Of a stretch of 64,000 bases of DNA, positions 36,901-48,500 are shown piece by piece (position 1 is the first letter of the stretch; every line of letters starts with the position of its first letter). Source of the stretch: Carettochelys insculpta (Eukaryota; Chordata; Testudines; Carettochelyidae); NCBI RefSeq assembly GCF_033958435.1, contig NC_134161.1:2232001-2296000 (forward strand), read 5' to 3'. The position numbers were made by a program, and so were the translations under genes. A model generated the notes under the pieces. It was not told the origin of the DNA. It saw nothing but the letters and a program-made list of their open reading frames with translations, and did no database searches.

Positions 36901-39900
36901 TCCACTCCCCACAGCTGTGCTGCAGTCCCATTGCCCCTGCCCTGGGCCCCACGACACACCCCCAGCTGTTCTGGGGACATTGCCATTTCCTTCCCATGCA
37001 GCGTGCTGGGGTGCACTGGCCGGTGCCAGGCATGGGGTGAGCAGTGGGGTGCACTGGCCACAGTGGCGGTCGTGGGGAGGTGGCTGCAAGGTAGGCGTGT
37101 TATGGGACCGCTGGCGGCTGTTCAGGGCTGTCACCGCCAGTCAGATGCAGGGTCCATGTCCGGGTAAGGTGATGCACTGACTGAGCAGAGCTCTCCTGGC
37201 ACCTCTGCTCAGCACTGACGTCTACCCGAGGGCCTCGCCTGGCTGGAGGCGCGTGTCGCCTGAGCCCGTCCAGCTCCTGGAAGCAAAGAGCCCCTGGCAG
37301 GGCGGATGGGGCCGGGCCCCCTCCTGAGCTCCTGCCTGTTCCCAGCCAGCCAATTTCACTGCTCTGCATCTGCTGCCTGAGCCATTCGGGGCAACCCACT
37401 TACAGGCCTGCCCAGGCCAGTGGCCGCCCAACGGGGGCAGAGGAGAGCGGGGGAGCTGCGGCCACTCTGCCGCCTTCGGAAGGGGACAGGGCTGGCTGGA
37501 GTTGGGCTGAGTTCTCAGCGGAGACCGGAGCCTGGGGCAGCCACAGTCGCCTCCCCAAAGCCTGTCACACGCAGGCCCCCGGAGACAGGGGCAGAGGCGC
37601 TCCCTGGGCTTGGCCCCAGACGGGGTCTCAGCGCACCAGCCGCCGGGCTGTGCTGAGGAGAACTCCAGCGGAAGCCCCAGCTGGCGGGGCCTGTCCCGCT
37701 GGCCAGTCACGGCTCACCTGTGTACCCGGAGGAGATGTCCGTGGAGCCCCCGCTGGCTGTGATGGCCTCGGCGCTCAGGGAGGAGCTGCTCTCTGCAAGG
37801 ACAATCAGAACACGGGGCAAGGGGAAGTGGTCAGACCCCCAGCCAGGCACAGGCCCCTGGACGGCTGGGCGAGTGGGGTGTCTCTGCACCCAGAGCACCG
37901 GCTTGTCTGGGAGAGAGGGCACGGAAAGGACGCCGGTCGCAGAGGAGGAACGGGGCCCAGCCTTGGCGAACGGACTGGCAACCTGCCCTCCCCAGGCCCA
38001 CTCCCATCTCCCGCCGCCCCGGAGCCCCAGGTGAGCGCGAGGGCGCGGTGCCCCTCCTCGGCGCTTACCGAAAGAGCCGTAGCCGTAGCCGTGGCAGGGA
38101 GGGCGAGCCAGGAGGGAGTCCGGGGTGATGCGTGGATGCCCTGTAAGGCAGCAGGGCAGCCTGCGTCAGGCATGCGGCAGCCCTCAACCCGTCCCCCCAA
38201 CAGCGCCTGCGGCTTGGGAGGGGTGCGTGCGCGCGGGGGCCGGAGTATCCGCAGGATGAGTGGGGCAGGCTCAGGCCGCGGCTGGGCAGCTGCCGGGCAA
38301 AGCAGCACTTGGGTCTGTAGACAGTTGCTGCTCTGGAAAGACCAAGGACAGGGTGGGTGTGGCAGGGACGGGCCAGCGGCAAGGCTGGGGCAAGAGGAGT
38401 TTGTGCAGCACCCTGCGTCCCTCACTTTTGCAGCTGGTGCTTCCGACTGGCAAGACACCAATGCCGCACCCAGCCCGGCCCACGTCCAGCCGGAGGGTGG
38501 CTCAGGGCCAGTGCACTGGCCCGCTCCGGACAGACGCAGGGGCAGCAAGGAACAGGGCCTGACGCTTACCCAGTAAAGGCGCTGGGAGGGGAAGTTCCCC
38601 AGGACAGGAGCAAGGCGCAGGCAGAGAGAGAGAAGGACAGACAGTCACCGACAGCAGCACTCACTCTCCTGGCGCACAGAAGAGGTGGGGCGTAGAGCTG
38701 GTGCGCCACGGACCTGCCCACCTCTCTCCCCACAAGGCAGGGAGACCCGGGCACACGGGAAGAACTGGGCTCTGCAGCAGGCTCGTGAGCAGAGCCCGAG
38801 CTCAGGGCTGGAGCCAGCTCTCCCAGCCCCTCCTTCCCCCAGGAGAGCCTCGGCTGCAGGGCAGGGCAGCGGGAAGGGAGCCGGATGACGGAGGGTCCCA
38901 GGAAACGGTTCGCCCAAAGTCTAGGCCCACCAAAGGCTGTTTGTCAGCCACCCAGCCGTCGGCGCTGAGCCCGGCAGCCCAGGGGCCCGGAAAAGGGAGA
39001 AAAAGAGAGAAGCTCCCAGCCAGCTCTGGTCCGTACCCCGCACCCGGGACCAGTTCCACTCCCTCAGTCAGCCCCGGCCTCCATCTTCGCCACCCTCACC
39101 CCCAGCTCCCAGAGTCCTGCCTGAGCCGCTGCGCCGGGGTCCCGTACCCGTGTCGGTGGTGGGCGTGTCCATGGCAGCCAGCAGCCCCTGCTGCTTCTTC
39201 TGTTGTCTGCAAGGCGCAAGACAAAACCTGACACCCAACTCCCTCCGGCGGCAGCCCCACGTCCTGTGGGGCAGCCCCGGGCTGCAGAGACAACGCCCAG
39301 CCTCGTCTTCCCCTTAAAGAGGGGCTGCCCAGGGAAATCCAGCTTCAGCACCGTCCCTGGCTGGGGTGCAGCTCTCCGCTACCACCCTCTGCCTGGCGTC
39401 TCCGACTCTCCGAGTGCTGGAGCCCAGCGAAAGGCCCCCCCGGCCTCGAGCAGCGGCGATGGCGGAGGCACAAGCAGGCCAGGGGGAGGAAAGTCGTGTG
39501 CTTCTCCAGACCTTCCCTGGGCCCTCGGAGACACGGCCATGGCACGTTCTGGAGAGCAGCTGCTCCAGGGAGCTCTGCTTGGGGCACTGCTGAGTGGCAG
39601 TGGGTGGGGCACAGGAGAAGGCAGGGATGCCCGGCCCTCGGCAGGCAGGTGGGGAGGAGGGGACATTTGCGCCCTGGCTGCTTTTACTTCCCTCGAGGTC
39701 CTGGCTCTCCATTCCCAGCCTGAGGGGTGACTGCTCCCCTGCCCCAGCTGCACCGCGCCAGGCAGGCTGGGAGCGGGTGGCGACACCCCCTCGCCCGTTT
39801 TGGGCGCACAGGGCCAGCGCTGGCTGTGGCAGGGAAGAGGCGAGCTCAGCCAAGCGGCAGTCTGGCCCCAGAGCGCTGTGGCTCGGACAGCCGGGCACTC

Positions 39901-42900
39901 ACCTCCAGCTCTCCCAGCAGGCGATGAGCAGCGTCAGCAGGTAGAAGGAGAGAAAGATCCCAAGGCAGAAGAGCACGGCGCCGACGTACACCTCTGCTGC
40001 AGAGAGAGAGGGGGAGCGGGCAGGGGGATACCGGACAGCTGCAGCTGGGGGTTTCTCCCAGACAGCACTCACTGCATGGCACCGCCTTGCAGGTACGCAG
40101 CCTCCCACAGCCCCAGGGCTTCCCGGCCATGCCCCCAGGGACTCACAGCCCCTCCAAGGGGCTGCACAGGGAGGTGGCCTCTCTGTGGGAGCTGGGATCC
40201 GCTCCAGGCTCTCGCCCAGCATGTGGCACCTAGACAGCTCTGGAACCCCCCACTCATGCATCTGACAGAGCAGGTCTCTGCCTGCCAACGCTACTGCTGT
40301 GAGTCTATAAGCTGCCACAGGACTTCTCGTGGCTCTAGACAGCGTGGGAGACCCCGGAGCAGCGCGTCCATCTGTGCACTGACCCAGCTAGCCCCACCCC
40401 AGCCTGGCAGCCCAGAAGCTGCCCTAAGCCACCTGGGCTGGGGCCTGCACCTAGCAGTGTGGGGCTGTGTGTCAGAGCCAGCTGGCCATTCCCCTGGGCC
40501 CACGCCACGCGCCCCAGGGACACGGGCAATGAGGCCAGCGTTCCGCGGGAAACGGCCACAGCCGCAGACACGGGGGCTGCGCAGGAGCCGTGGGAGCAAC
40601 TCACAGGTGATGGCGGGCGACACCACCACGTCCAGCGCCTTCTGCCGACTGCCTTCATCCACTGGCTCGTCTGGAAGGACAAAGCCAGAGGTGAGCCCAG
40701 CGGAGAGCCACTGCCCCCCGTCCCCGGGAAACGGCTCAGAGCACACGGAGGGCCCCCTCCCCAGGCCTCTCCCCGCGCATGCCCTGCCCGGAGGGGCTGT
40801 TTGCACCCTCCCACCCACAGCCCCTTGTTGCTGGGAAGTGGCAGCAGCTGCAGCCAGCAGCCGGGGGGACGACCCCACACTAGGGTCAAGCTGGGAACCG
40901 GCTTTGCATCGTCTGGATCCCACTGCCAGCGCTGGGGCGGGGGTGCTATAGGCCCTGCCCAGATGTCAGAGGGGAGAAGGCTGGGCGGGGCACGGCAAAG
41001 AGAGGGCAGGCGAGAGGCCAGGCCCTCTCCCACCCCCTACCTTTGGTGTAGGGGTAGTAAGGCAGGGACCCGCCACAGGCCTCGTCTTCTGTTTTCACCA
41101 CCACCACCACGTAGAAGCTGTTGCTGGGGAAATCCTTCTTCTGGCAGGGCCGCCCGGGAAGGAGAGGAGCGTCAGGGGGGCAGCGAGCGGGCGACTCGCC
41201 CCACGCGGCCCAGCCACGAGAGCCTGGCGGGACGGGCACATGGGCGCGACCCAGAGAGACGCCAGCGCCGAAGGAAGCTGCTCGCCCGCGCTGCCTGGGG
41301 GCATTCGCATGCAGGCAGCGGCAGCAGCCAGAGCGCCGGGCAGGACAGAGGCCACGACCTGCCTGGATGGAGCGGTCCAGCTAGCGCCGGCTGGCACAGG
41401 AGGAGAACGCTCCCAGCCAGCTCTGACCAAGAGAGCAGCCCTGCAGCGCTCCCTACCTGCACCGTGAGGGCGGCCTTCCTGGTCATGGTCTGGTACATCC
41501 CGATGAAGGCCACGTTGTTGTCCAGGTCGTAGACAGGGCACTGCAGAGACGAGCAAAGACTCAGCCGCACAGGGGCTAGGGGATGCTGGTGGGCCAGAGC
41601 CCAGCTCCATGCCCCACATACCAAGATGTCCTGGATGGAGATGACGGAGCAGGGGAAAGCCGCGCCTGAGGTCACCTTCACAATCACCGAGTCGACGCCC
41701 TCTGGGAACACGTACTTAAAATACTGGAAGGGTACAAAACAGGGCACATGACTGCCCTGGCGACCCTGTCCCCCCCGCCCGCGGCAGCACCCTACAGCCC
41801 TCCCCATCCCCTGCCCCCCACATGGCCCCAGCCACATTACTGCTCAGCCCCAAGGCCCTGCCTCCCATTGCACAGAGGGAACAAGTGCCAGGAACAGAAC
41901 CCAGGAGTCCTAGCTGGCCCCTCCCCCAGCAGGGAGTGCAGGATCAGAGGACCCTCTCCCTCTGGCAACCAGAAAGGTCCCTTTATGGTGAGGGGAGCCT
42001 GGCCAAGCTGGCTGAACACCCCGCGGGCGGCGAGAGCATTACCTGCGGCTGGGCTGCTGTGGCGTTAAAGCTGAACCGCTCACTCGTCCTGCGCGGAGAG
42101 AACATTAGGAATGCACTGGGGCTCAGGAAGCGGGAGCCCCCTGTCGTCCCACCCACTGCAGCAAAACCCACCCAGCTGGAGCCAGCTACTGGCTGGAGCA
42201 GTGACTCCCCAGCTCGCCGGGCCCTGAGCACCTACTCCGTGGGCCCTCAGGCCCCTCCGAACCCTTGATGGGGAGCCCTGCCCCAGCCCGGGGCCAGCGC
42301 GGGTCTCGGGGAGGCTGTCCAGCGGCAGAGGAGCTCCCTGGCCATCCCGCACAGGAGCACGAGGTGTAGGGCAGCGGGTGTATCTGGGGCGGGGGGCTTG
42401 TCCCTGCCCCTCACCTGAGCACGAAGCTCTCCACGCGGGTGACCCGCAGCTGGTAGGAGGCGTTCCTCACCGACAGCGTGGACACATCTACGTAGAAGAA
42501 CTGCGTCTCCGACTCGCTCCTGGTCTGGGGCTGACACAGCGTGCGGCTCACGTCCTGGTAGAGGTACTTCCTCTGGTAGCTGGCAAAGGCAGAGAGCCCT
42601 GGGCCAGATGAGAGAGGGGATCCGCCAGCATCTTCCCCCCCTCGCCAGCCTGAGCCAGGCCCACCCATGTGGAGAGGACCCACAGCCTGCCCGGGGACAC
42701 CCCAGTGCACTGCTTGGAAGTGTCAGGGGCAGCTGTCCAGCAACCCCCTTCTGTGGGAGCTTGGGGATACAGCCCCTCTCCTGCCTGGTGCACAGGCTGA
42801 GCTCTGGGGCGAGGGTGCTTGTGAGCTGGGCCAGGTCACTATGGAAAAGGCTTGGGGTGACCGTGCCCTCAGCCCAGAGCCGCTCTGCACCCAGCCAGCG

Positions 42901-45069
42901 GGACGCTCAGGGGCCGAGGAGCGCGCACAGTTGGGTTACGAGGCCATTCTTACGGCCAAGGCAGAGAGCCGGCCTAGGCGCCCACGCCTTCGCAAGCGGA
43001 GAGGACCCCAGAAGCAGGGGGCCTGGCCTTTAGCCCCACCTGTGCGGTCGCTTTTGACAAGGGTGGTACTTACAGGCCCCTGAGGATTAGCGGCACCTGG
43101 AACGACACTACCGCCTCCTTCTGCCTCACCACAAAGAGAACTGGCGTCTCCTTCTGCTCAGACAGCACATTCACCGTCACCCGGACACCCTCCGTCTGCG
43201 GGGGATGAGAAGGGACATGGCGGCCTTGGGCAGAGACCCGACCCGATCCTCAGGCTCAGCTGCAGGACTCTGGGTTGAGCCTCAGACCGAGGAATTTCTT
43301 TCAGCTCCACCTCAGGGGAAGCGGTGGCCAAAGACCACAACAGCAGAGCCCTTGCGCAAGGCTCACATGTGGCCCTTTGTTCCCCGAGCGCCTGGAGCTG
43401 GGGGAGCCAGCGTGACTGGCCCAGGCCGAGACCCACAGCGCGTTAGCCCGACAGGCACGTCCACCAGCTCCCAGCCGGACCCCGCGTGCAATGGGGAATG
43501 GAACTTGTGACCACGGGCCCCCGCTGAGCAGATGTGGAACTTGGCCCACGTCTGTGAGCAGGCCCTGCAGTCACCCCTGGCAGAGAGCAGTGGTGCTAGA
43601 CGGCACAGCAGCCACTCTCTCTGCACGAGCTGGGTGGGCTCAGGGCTCGGCTGCTGGTTCCCAGGGACTTCCCAGGCCAGGCGGTGGTTTGGGAGGGGGT
43701 GCTCGGGAGACGTTGGCAGGGCACCGGGAGGACACAGCTAGGACTCGGGTCCAGGGGCAGGAAGGACAGAGGCCTGGGAGGTGAGGGAGGGGCTGGGTGG
43801 CTGACCCAAAGCTGAGGGGTGTGCCAGGTACCGGCAGGGGAGCCGCTCGCTCTGTGCGCCCTGGGAAGGGATTAGTCTCCCACCAGGGGCAGCTCCTGCA
43901 CTTCTAACCTGAACCCAACCCCCAGCTCCAGCCCCACTGAACTCTCTGGGGCGTCTGGGTGCAAAGCTTCCCAGGCAGGGGAAACGGGCAGGCAGGCAGC
44001 AGGGGAAGCCCAGCCTGTATTTCCTGGGCTACGTGGCCCTGGGACTAGAAAACAGCCTTTGCATCCCGTCCCTCTGCAGCAGAAACAGGGTCGTGTGATC
44101 TGTGAGCTGGCAGTGCCCTTCCTACTGCCACAGGCAGGCTGGCTCAGTGCTCAGGGATGGAGGTAAAGGCGACTCTCCAGCCTGGGACCCCAAAGCGGGC
44201 CCACCCCTCTCCCCCTCTAACAGCTCAATGGAATCTGTGCAGAGACAACAACAGCAGGACTGACTGGAAGCCACTTGCTTTTTAAAAGGCTGAGGGTGGT
44301 GTGCACAGGGGAAAGGCAGCCTGGCCCACCGCCCACGCTCAGGAACAAACACTCCCACCACACACATCCCGGCCCAGATGAAAGGCCACCAGCAGGCGCT
44401 GGCCAGAGCAGCCCCGATCTCAGCTTGGAGGAACAGGGGCCCCATTGTTTGCACCCCGTCCCTCAGCAGGGGGCAGGCAGAGGGAAGCGAAACCGGGGCA
44501 GGAAATCAGCAGCCTTGTTTCCCAGGCCTCAGCCGCCTGGGGCGAGAACCACCCGTACAGCTGGGGGAGACGGGAGGGATTTTCTGCCTGGGGACTAGGG
44601 CTGAGGGGGCCGATTCGCCACTACCCCGCCCACGGTGCAGGCATTGGTACCCGGGCGCTGGCTGTGCCGAACCGAACCCGAACCCAGCAGAGCAGCTCCC
44701 ACGGGCCTGGCACTCGCGCAAGGCCAAGGAGGGACTTCAGAGGTACCCCGGGCGCTTTGCAGCACCCTCCCACCGAGCAGCACCCTGGGGCCCGCAGGCG
44801 GCCAGAGCAGCCCACAGGCCGAGGCAGAGGGAGCACGTCCCCCGGGCTGGCGCTGGGCCTAGCTGGGGGCACTCGCTCACCCTGTTCCTCATCACGGTGT
44901 GGTTGAAGGAGTAGAAGTTCAGCAGCTCGCTGTTCACCGAGTCCGTGTAGGTCTTGTCGAACTCGGCCTCCTTCTGGGAGACGGTCTTGGCAGCTGGGCC
45001 CTGGAGGAAAGCAGCAGCCCCCAGCGGAGCCAGCAGCAGCAGCAGGAGGTGCAGCTCTAAGGCTACCAT
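27691..45069 (-). CDS. SIDT2: SIDT2, SID1 transmembrane family member 2, complete coding region
   Basis: I could place 26 coding exons, all with canonical junctions and matching phases, totalling 837 codons plus stop (human SIDT2 has 832). The product starts MVALELHL with a Leu-rich signal peptide to about residue 20 and ends DKIYVF, the conserved SIDT2 C terminus. Layout: lumenal/extracellular ectodomain (exons 1-8), first membrane segment (exon 9), cytosolic loop (exons 10-14), then a polytopic CREST-type membrane core (exons 15-26). Family knowledge: a lysosomal membrane protein implicated in RNA and DNA uptake into lysosomes (RNautophagy/DNautophagy) and related to nematode SID-1. YDTL and YLYV in the loop, and ending IYVF, favour SIDT2 over SIDT1. 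Introns are mostly 80-1500 bp; the longest carries a minisatellite. The start codon context is GAGCCATGG. Confidence 0.97.
28615..28740 (+). repeat. ~170-bp repeat family, copy C
   Basis: CCCACCCACGTGCAGAATAAAC followed by GTGGGTGCTCCGAGGCGGCACGGACGCACC, inside a SIDT2 intron. Same block order as the other four copies but more diverged. Confidence 0.6.
32720..32890 (-). repeat. ~170-bp repeat family, copy D
   Basis: The reverse complement reads TTTTTTCCACCCAGGGGTGG, AATGCATCTTGTTCGTGCAC, CAAGGCCTGTGCAG and later GAATCTCTCCCGGGCGGCTG. The pre-element hairpin-like arm GGGTGGAAAAAA suggests this copy is the most complete at its 5' end. Intronic in SIDT2. Confidence 0.7.
34407..39996 (-). CDS. 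SIDT2: SIDT2 exons 9-13: first TM segment and cytosolic loop
   Basis: Exons 39996-39903, 39206-39148, 38140-38069, 37792-37718 and 34525-34407. Exon 9 encodes [21 protein letters not shown], the first membrane helix. Exon 10 opens with the basic RQQKKQQ stretch. Exons 10-12 are Gly/Ser/Pro-rich and the least conserved part. They keep the GHPR block and a YGSF tyrosine motif, and exon 13 carries [26 protein letters not shown] and YDTL are YxxPhi-type sorting signals; in human SIDT2 several such motifs direct the protein to lysosomes. The 3.2-kb intron between exons 12 and 13 contains the large minisatellite. Confidence 0.93.
35347..36321. repeat. 34-36-bp minisatellite, about 28 units
   Basis: Head-to-tail units beginning GGCACGTACCCAGTCCCC and ending either TTGCCCAGCGCGCCTCTC (36 bp), TTGCCCACGCGCCTCTC (35 bp) or GGCCCACGCGCCTCTC (34 bp). 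Unit types are interspersed rather than blocked, and most units are identical apart from these variants, so the array is young or recently homogenised. It lies in the SIDT2 intron between exons 12 and 13. It creates several overlapping stop-free frames on both strands that are not genes. Confidence 0.97.
36718..36950. repeat. Degenerate ~60-bp tandem repeat
   Basis: Four to five diverged units around GCTGCAGCCCCATTACCCCAG, each followed by a GAGCCCTGACTCCACTCCCC or GAGCCCCCCAGCTGTCCCCA spacer. Same intron as the larger minisatellite. Confidence 0.75.
40254..40352 (+). mobile_element. Diverged copy of the hammerhead-like repeat
   Basis: Aligns to the copy at 10500-10610: GCATCTGA..., then GTCTATAAGCTGCCACAGGACTTC. 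The hairpin corresponding to helix II is GCAGG/CCTGC at 40270-40274 and 40281-40285, fully paired although its bases differ from the other copies. The flanking core is damaged (CTGACAG and CAAC replace CTGATGA and GAAA). Intronic in SIDT2. Confidence 0.6.
40605..45069 (-). CDS. SIDT2: SIDT2 exons 1-8: signal peptide and ectodomain
   Basis: Exons 45069-44881, 43195-43074, 42579-42415, 42088-42043, 41723-41622, 41540-41457, 41140-41041 and 40670-40605. They encode about residues 1-291: signal peptide, then the beta-rich SID1 ectodomain ([99 protein letters not shown]). N-glycosylation sequons include NHT, NAS and NAT. Conserved cysteines (TLCQ, FPCS, LCPV, EACGG) suggest the disulfides usual in this domain. 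The ectodomain is the proposed nucleic-acid-binding face. Confidence 0.95.
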
Positions 45070-45560
45070 GGCTCGATCCCCCAGGCAGGGACCACGTCTC
45101 CTGGGGCTGGGCGAAGGCGGCAGCAGGTTCCAGCATCACCGGGCTCAGCACCCTTTAGCCCCTGCATTGGGCAATCCCCAGGGCAGGCGGCATCTTCCAC
45201 ACGGCACCTGGCCAAAGGGTGCGGGAGGCGGCACCTGGCAACGAACAGCTCTGCCCAGGCAGCCTGCAGCTGGGCACACCCGGATGATCCTACAGGGCCT
45301 CCCGGAACAAGGGCACCGCCAGGCTGCCCTGCCCCATGGCACTGCCAGCCCCACTGCAGTCGTGGGAGCCAGCCAGGCCAGCGGCCTCCTCCCTGGCTGC
45401 TCTGCTCTGCTCCTGGGGCCGGGCCTCTGCAGCCAGGCCCAGCCTGGCCACTGCACCCCAAGGCTGAGGGGCTGCAGGCAGCTGGGGACCTGCTCTGTCC
45501 TCAATGCAACAAGCCCAGGCTGTAAACACTGAGGCTGCAGGTGACGTCAGGCAGGGAACT
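45070..45560 (-). promoter_or_regulatory. SIDT2: SIDT2 5' flank with consensus CRE
   Basis: GC-rich sequence upstream of the SIDT2 ATG. It contains a perfect palindromic TGACGTCA at 45542-45549, about 480 bp before the ATG. The transcription start and any 5'UTR intron cannot be fixed from sequence. CREB/ATF use is inference from the motif only. Confidence 0.4.
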
Positions 45561-48500
45561 GACACACTCTTAAAGGGACAGGCTGCAGAAAAGCCTTAAA
45601 GGGGAACCAACCGGGCCGCCCCACGCGCCCCGCTCCAGCGTGGGGACACGGGGGCAGAGGGGATGGCAGGGCCTCCCGATGCGCTACCGCTGCCGTCGCG
45701 CCCCGTCCTCCGCGCCAGCGGAAGGCAGGGCACGAAGGAAGGGGCCTCCTCTGCAGCAAGGGGGTTTAGGTTAGATGTTCGGGCAAATTGCCCAGCCCTG
45801 GGGGTGGCTCAGGGCCGGGGCGGGCGCTGCAATCCCCCTCCTTGGAGGTTGTACGAAAGGGGTTGAACCGCCAGCTCTCAGGGCTGCTCCAGACGAGACT
45901 CAGTCCTGCCCAGGTGCAGGGCCTGGGCTCGACGGCCTTCTGAGGTCCTGGCCGGCCCGCCATGCCCGCGGTCCGACAGGCAGGGCACAAGCCCTTCGTG
46001 TGTTCTCATGTGCGACTTGTGCCCTGCGCCGCCTCTCCTGGGAGATGCTGCTGCACCTCCTTGTCACCCTCCTGTGCCGCTGTGTCAGACCAACACAGCT
46101 GGCTCCTGCTCCTGTCCTTCAGGGCCGAGCCCAGACAAGAGCAACAGACCATGGCGGTCTCACCCCTGGAGCCCAGCCCTCTAGAAGAGCCCTGCACAGG
46201 TGTGGGGGTGGGGTGAGTCACCCCACGGCAGCCCCCGTCCTTGTGCCGGGAATAAGGGGAAGACGCTGAGGAGGACTGTGAATTGGATGCTGTTCAACAG
46301 TGCAAAATTCTCCTCCTCAGGGGTGCGGTTTGGATACACAGCCTGCGCTGCCGGGAGTGGCTCCTCTCACTCCACACAGCAGCCCGGGCCTGCGGTGGCT
46401 TGGGGAGCAAGGCCTGGGGACAGCGGGGCTGGCTGGAAGCCTGCAGGAGCCATGCACTGAGCCAGAGGCTGCAGCCAGGAAGACACCATAGCCAAGTCAG
46501 CAAAGCCTGTGTTAGCAAGGATGGAGGTGCTAGATGTGTGACCTCCTCCTCTTCCTTGCTCAGCTCCAGGGTCCCTCCCCCAGCACCCCACTGGCTCAGC
46601 CTTCCCCTTGCCCGTCCCTTGCTCCCAGCAGTGAGAATGCTCCTTGCTGGCAGTGTCCCTTTAATAAGAGGATGGGCTGGAACGGCCAGTTCCATGGCTG
46701 TTGGTCTGAGTAGGTGCAGGGACCAGCAAAGGATCTCATGACGGTTTACGAGGGGATAGCACCCAAAGGCTGCCCTGAGGCCCACTGCCGGCTGCAGGGG
46801 GCTGAGCCTGGACACTGAATGCCCATTAGCGTTATTTCCTAACTGTACTCGCAGATTCCCTTGTAATGTGGCAGAAGATTCCCTCTAACAGGGCCATGGG
46901 CTGGGGGAAGAGACACTGGCTTTGTTCACAAGTACGAGTGGTTGAATCCCCATTCAAGCGCAAAACGCAACTCGGCCTTAACCACGGCATCCCCTCTGCC
47001 CCCCACCTTACATCATTTTTGTTCCTTATTGAAGAAACTTTCACCACCGTTAGCCAACGTCCCCTCTAATCTTTTCCATCCCCAGGCAGATTTTCCCAGC
47101 CAGTGTGGAATAAATTTTATGTGCACTGAGGCACGCATGAACATGCACCACCACCAGAAACACAAAACCTATCTGTGGGCTCTCTGTGAAGCAGCTGGGA
47201 CCCCTGGGAATTGCTCCTGAGTGGCTGCACAGGGGCACAGCTTACAGGGAGCACTGATGTATAATTACTCTCCTCACTCCCGCTGTGAATCAGGTGTGAT
47301 TCAGAGAAATCACTCTGCCGCGCCCTGCCCGACGCTGCATCCATGCACCCGGAGCCCTGCTGCTGAGAGAAACATTTCAGCATCACCCCTGGCCTCAAGA
47401 CCAGGTCAAGGCAGCTGCTGCTTTGGGGCTGGCGAAAGCAGAAACTGGCCCTTGGCAGCTGCAGGAACTGAATGAGCTGCAAAACTCCCACAGATGCACT
47501 CCAGTAAGGAGTACTGAGGCACAGCAGGACTGGGCCTGTGTGTGTGTGGACCCGTCTCCTTCCACAGCAATTTCCCTTGAAACGATGACAGACCGGGCCC
47601 AATGCACCATGGAAAGGCTGAGTCCCACAGTACCAAGAACTGTAGTGCTCCTCCCACGTTCAGGAGAGGGCAATACCACACCCGTACCAGCCGGCAGAAC
47701 TACGCGGAGGTATGTATTATGCTGCACTCTCCAGCCAGAATCAGAGCAGTGTCCAGCCAGCCTCCCCTGGCAGCTAGCAGCCAGTGACTCAGAGGCAGGC
47801 ACAGGAAACCCCACGCATAACTGAATAACTAGCCCAAAGACGACGTTATTCCCAGCCCTCTCACCCTGTGTGTTCAGCACCCAGGCCCTTGGCAGGGCAC
47901 TGAGCTGCTTTCGCAATACAAAATAACCCCCCTCTGACCTGTGGAAGTCCTGTGCCTTTACAATCGCAGCCCTGCTCGGGACCCCACTGTGCCTCGCTGT
48001 CTCGTTATGGGGAGTCCCACAGCCAGAAATCACAGAACTGGCTTTGTCCCTCTCCACATGGAGCTCGTTTGTGACATGCCATCCAGCAACTTCAGAGGAC
48101 GCCAGAAGACCCCTAGAGATGCACATGGAATGCACGTCCTCGGCACATGGGCTAGTGACTCCCATAGACCCCTCCTCTACCTCCGAGGCTGCAGGGAGGT
48201 GTAACTCGCCCACATTCACAAGGCTGGGTGGCATCCTTGCGTTACAGCTCCCATAAAGGCTAGCAAAGAGCCAGGAGCAGCGGTAAACACAACCGTCCGT
48301 TTGGTGAGGACTTGGGTACAGCCCAGGGGAGGCTTGCCCAGAGCTCAGCCTGGTGCAGACAGCAGAGGATGGAGCCCTTTCCCATTTTGTCCTCCCAGCC
48401 TCTCCAGTCCAGTGCATGTCCCCAGATCATGTGTTGGAGTCCAGCGACTCACTAGTTTCCTCTTCCACAGCATACAGGGATCCTGCACCACCCTGGCTCA

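Larger units (their letters stand above)
34526..37717 (-). other. SIDT2 intron 12
   Basis: The longest SIDT2 intron (3.2 kb). About a third is the minisatellite at 35347-36321, and a second tandem repeat lies at 36718-36950. The remainder is GC-rich and shows no exon. Confidence 0.85.

Noticed and set aside
47395..48417. 340-codon minus-strand ORF upstream of SIDT2
   Set aside because: No similarity to known domains, no splice pattern, partly overlapped by opposite-strand frames; most likely chance.
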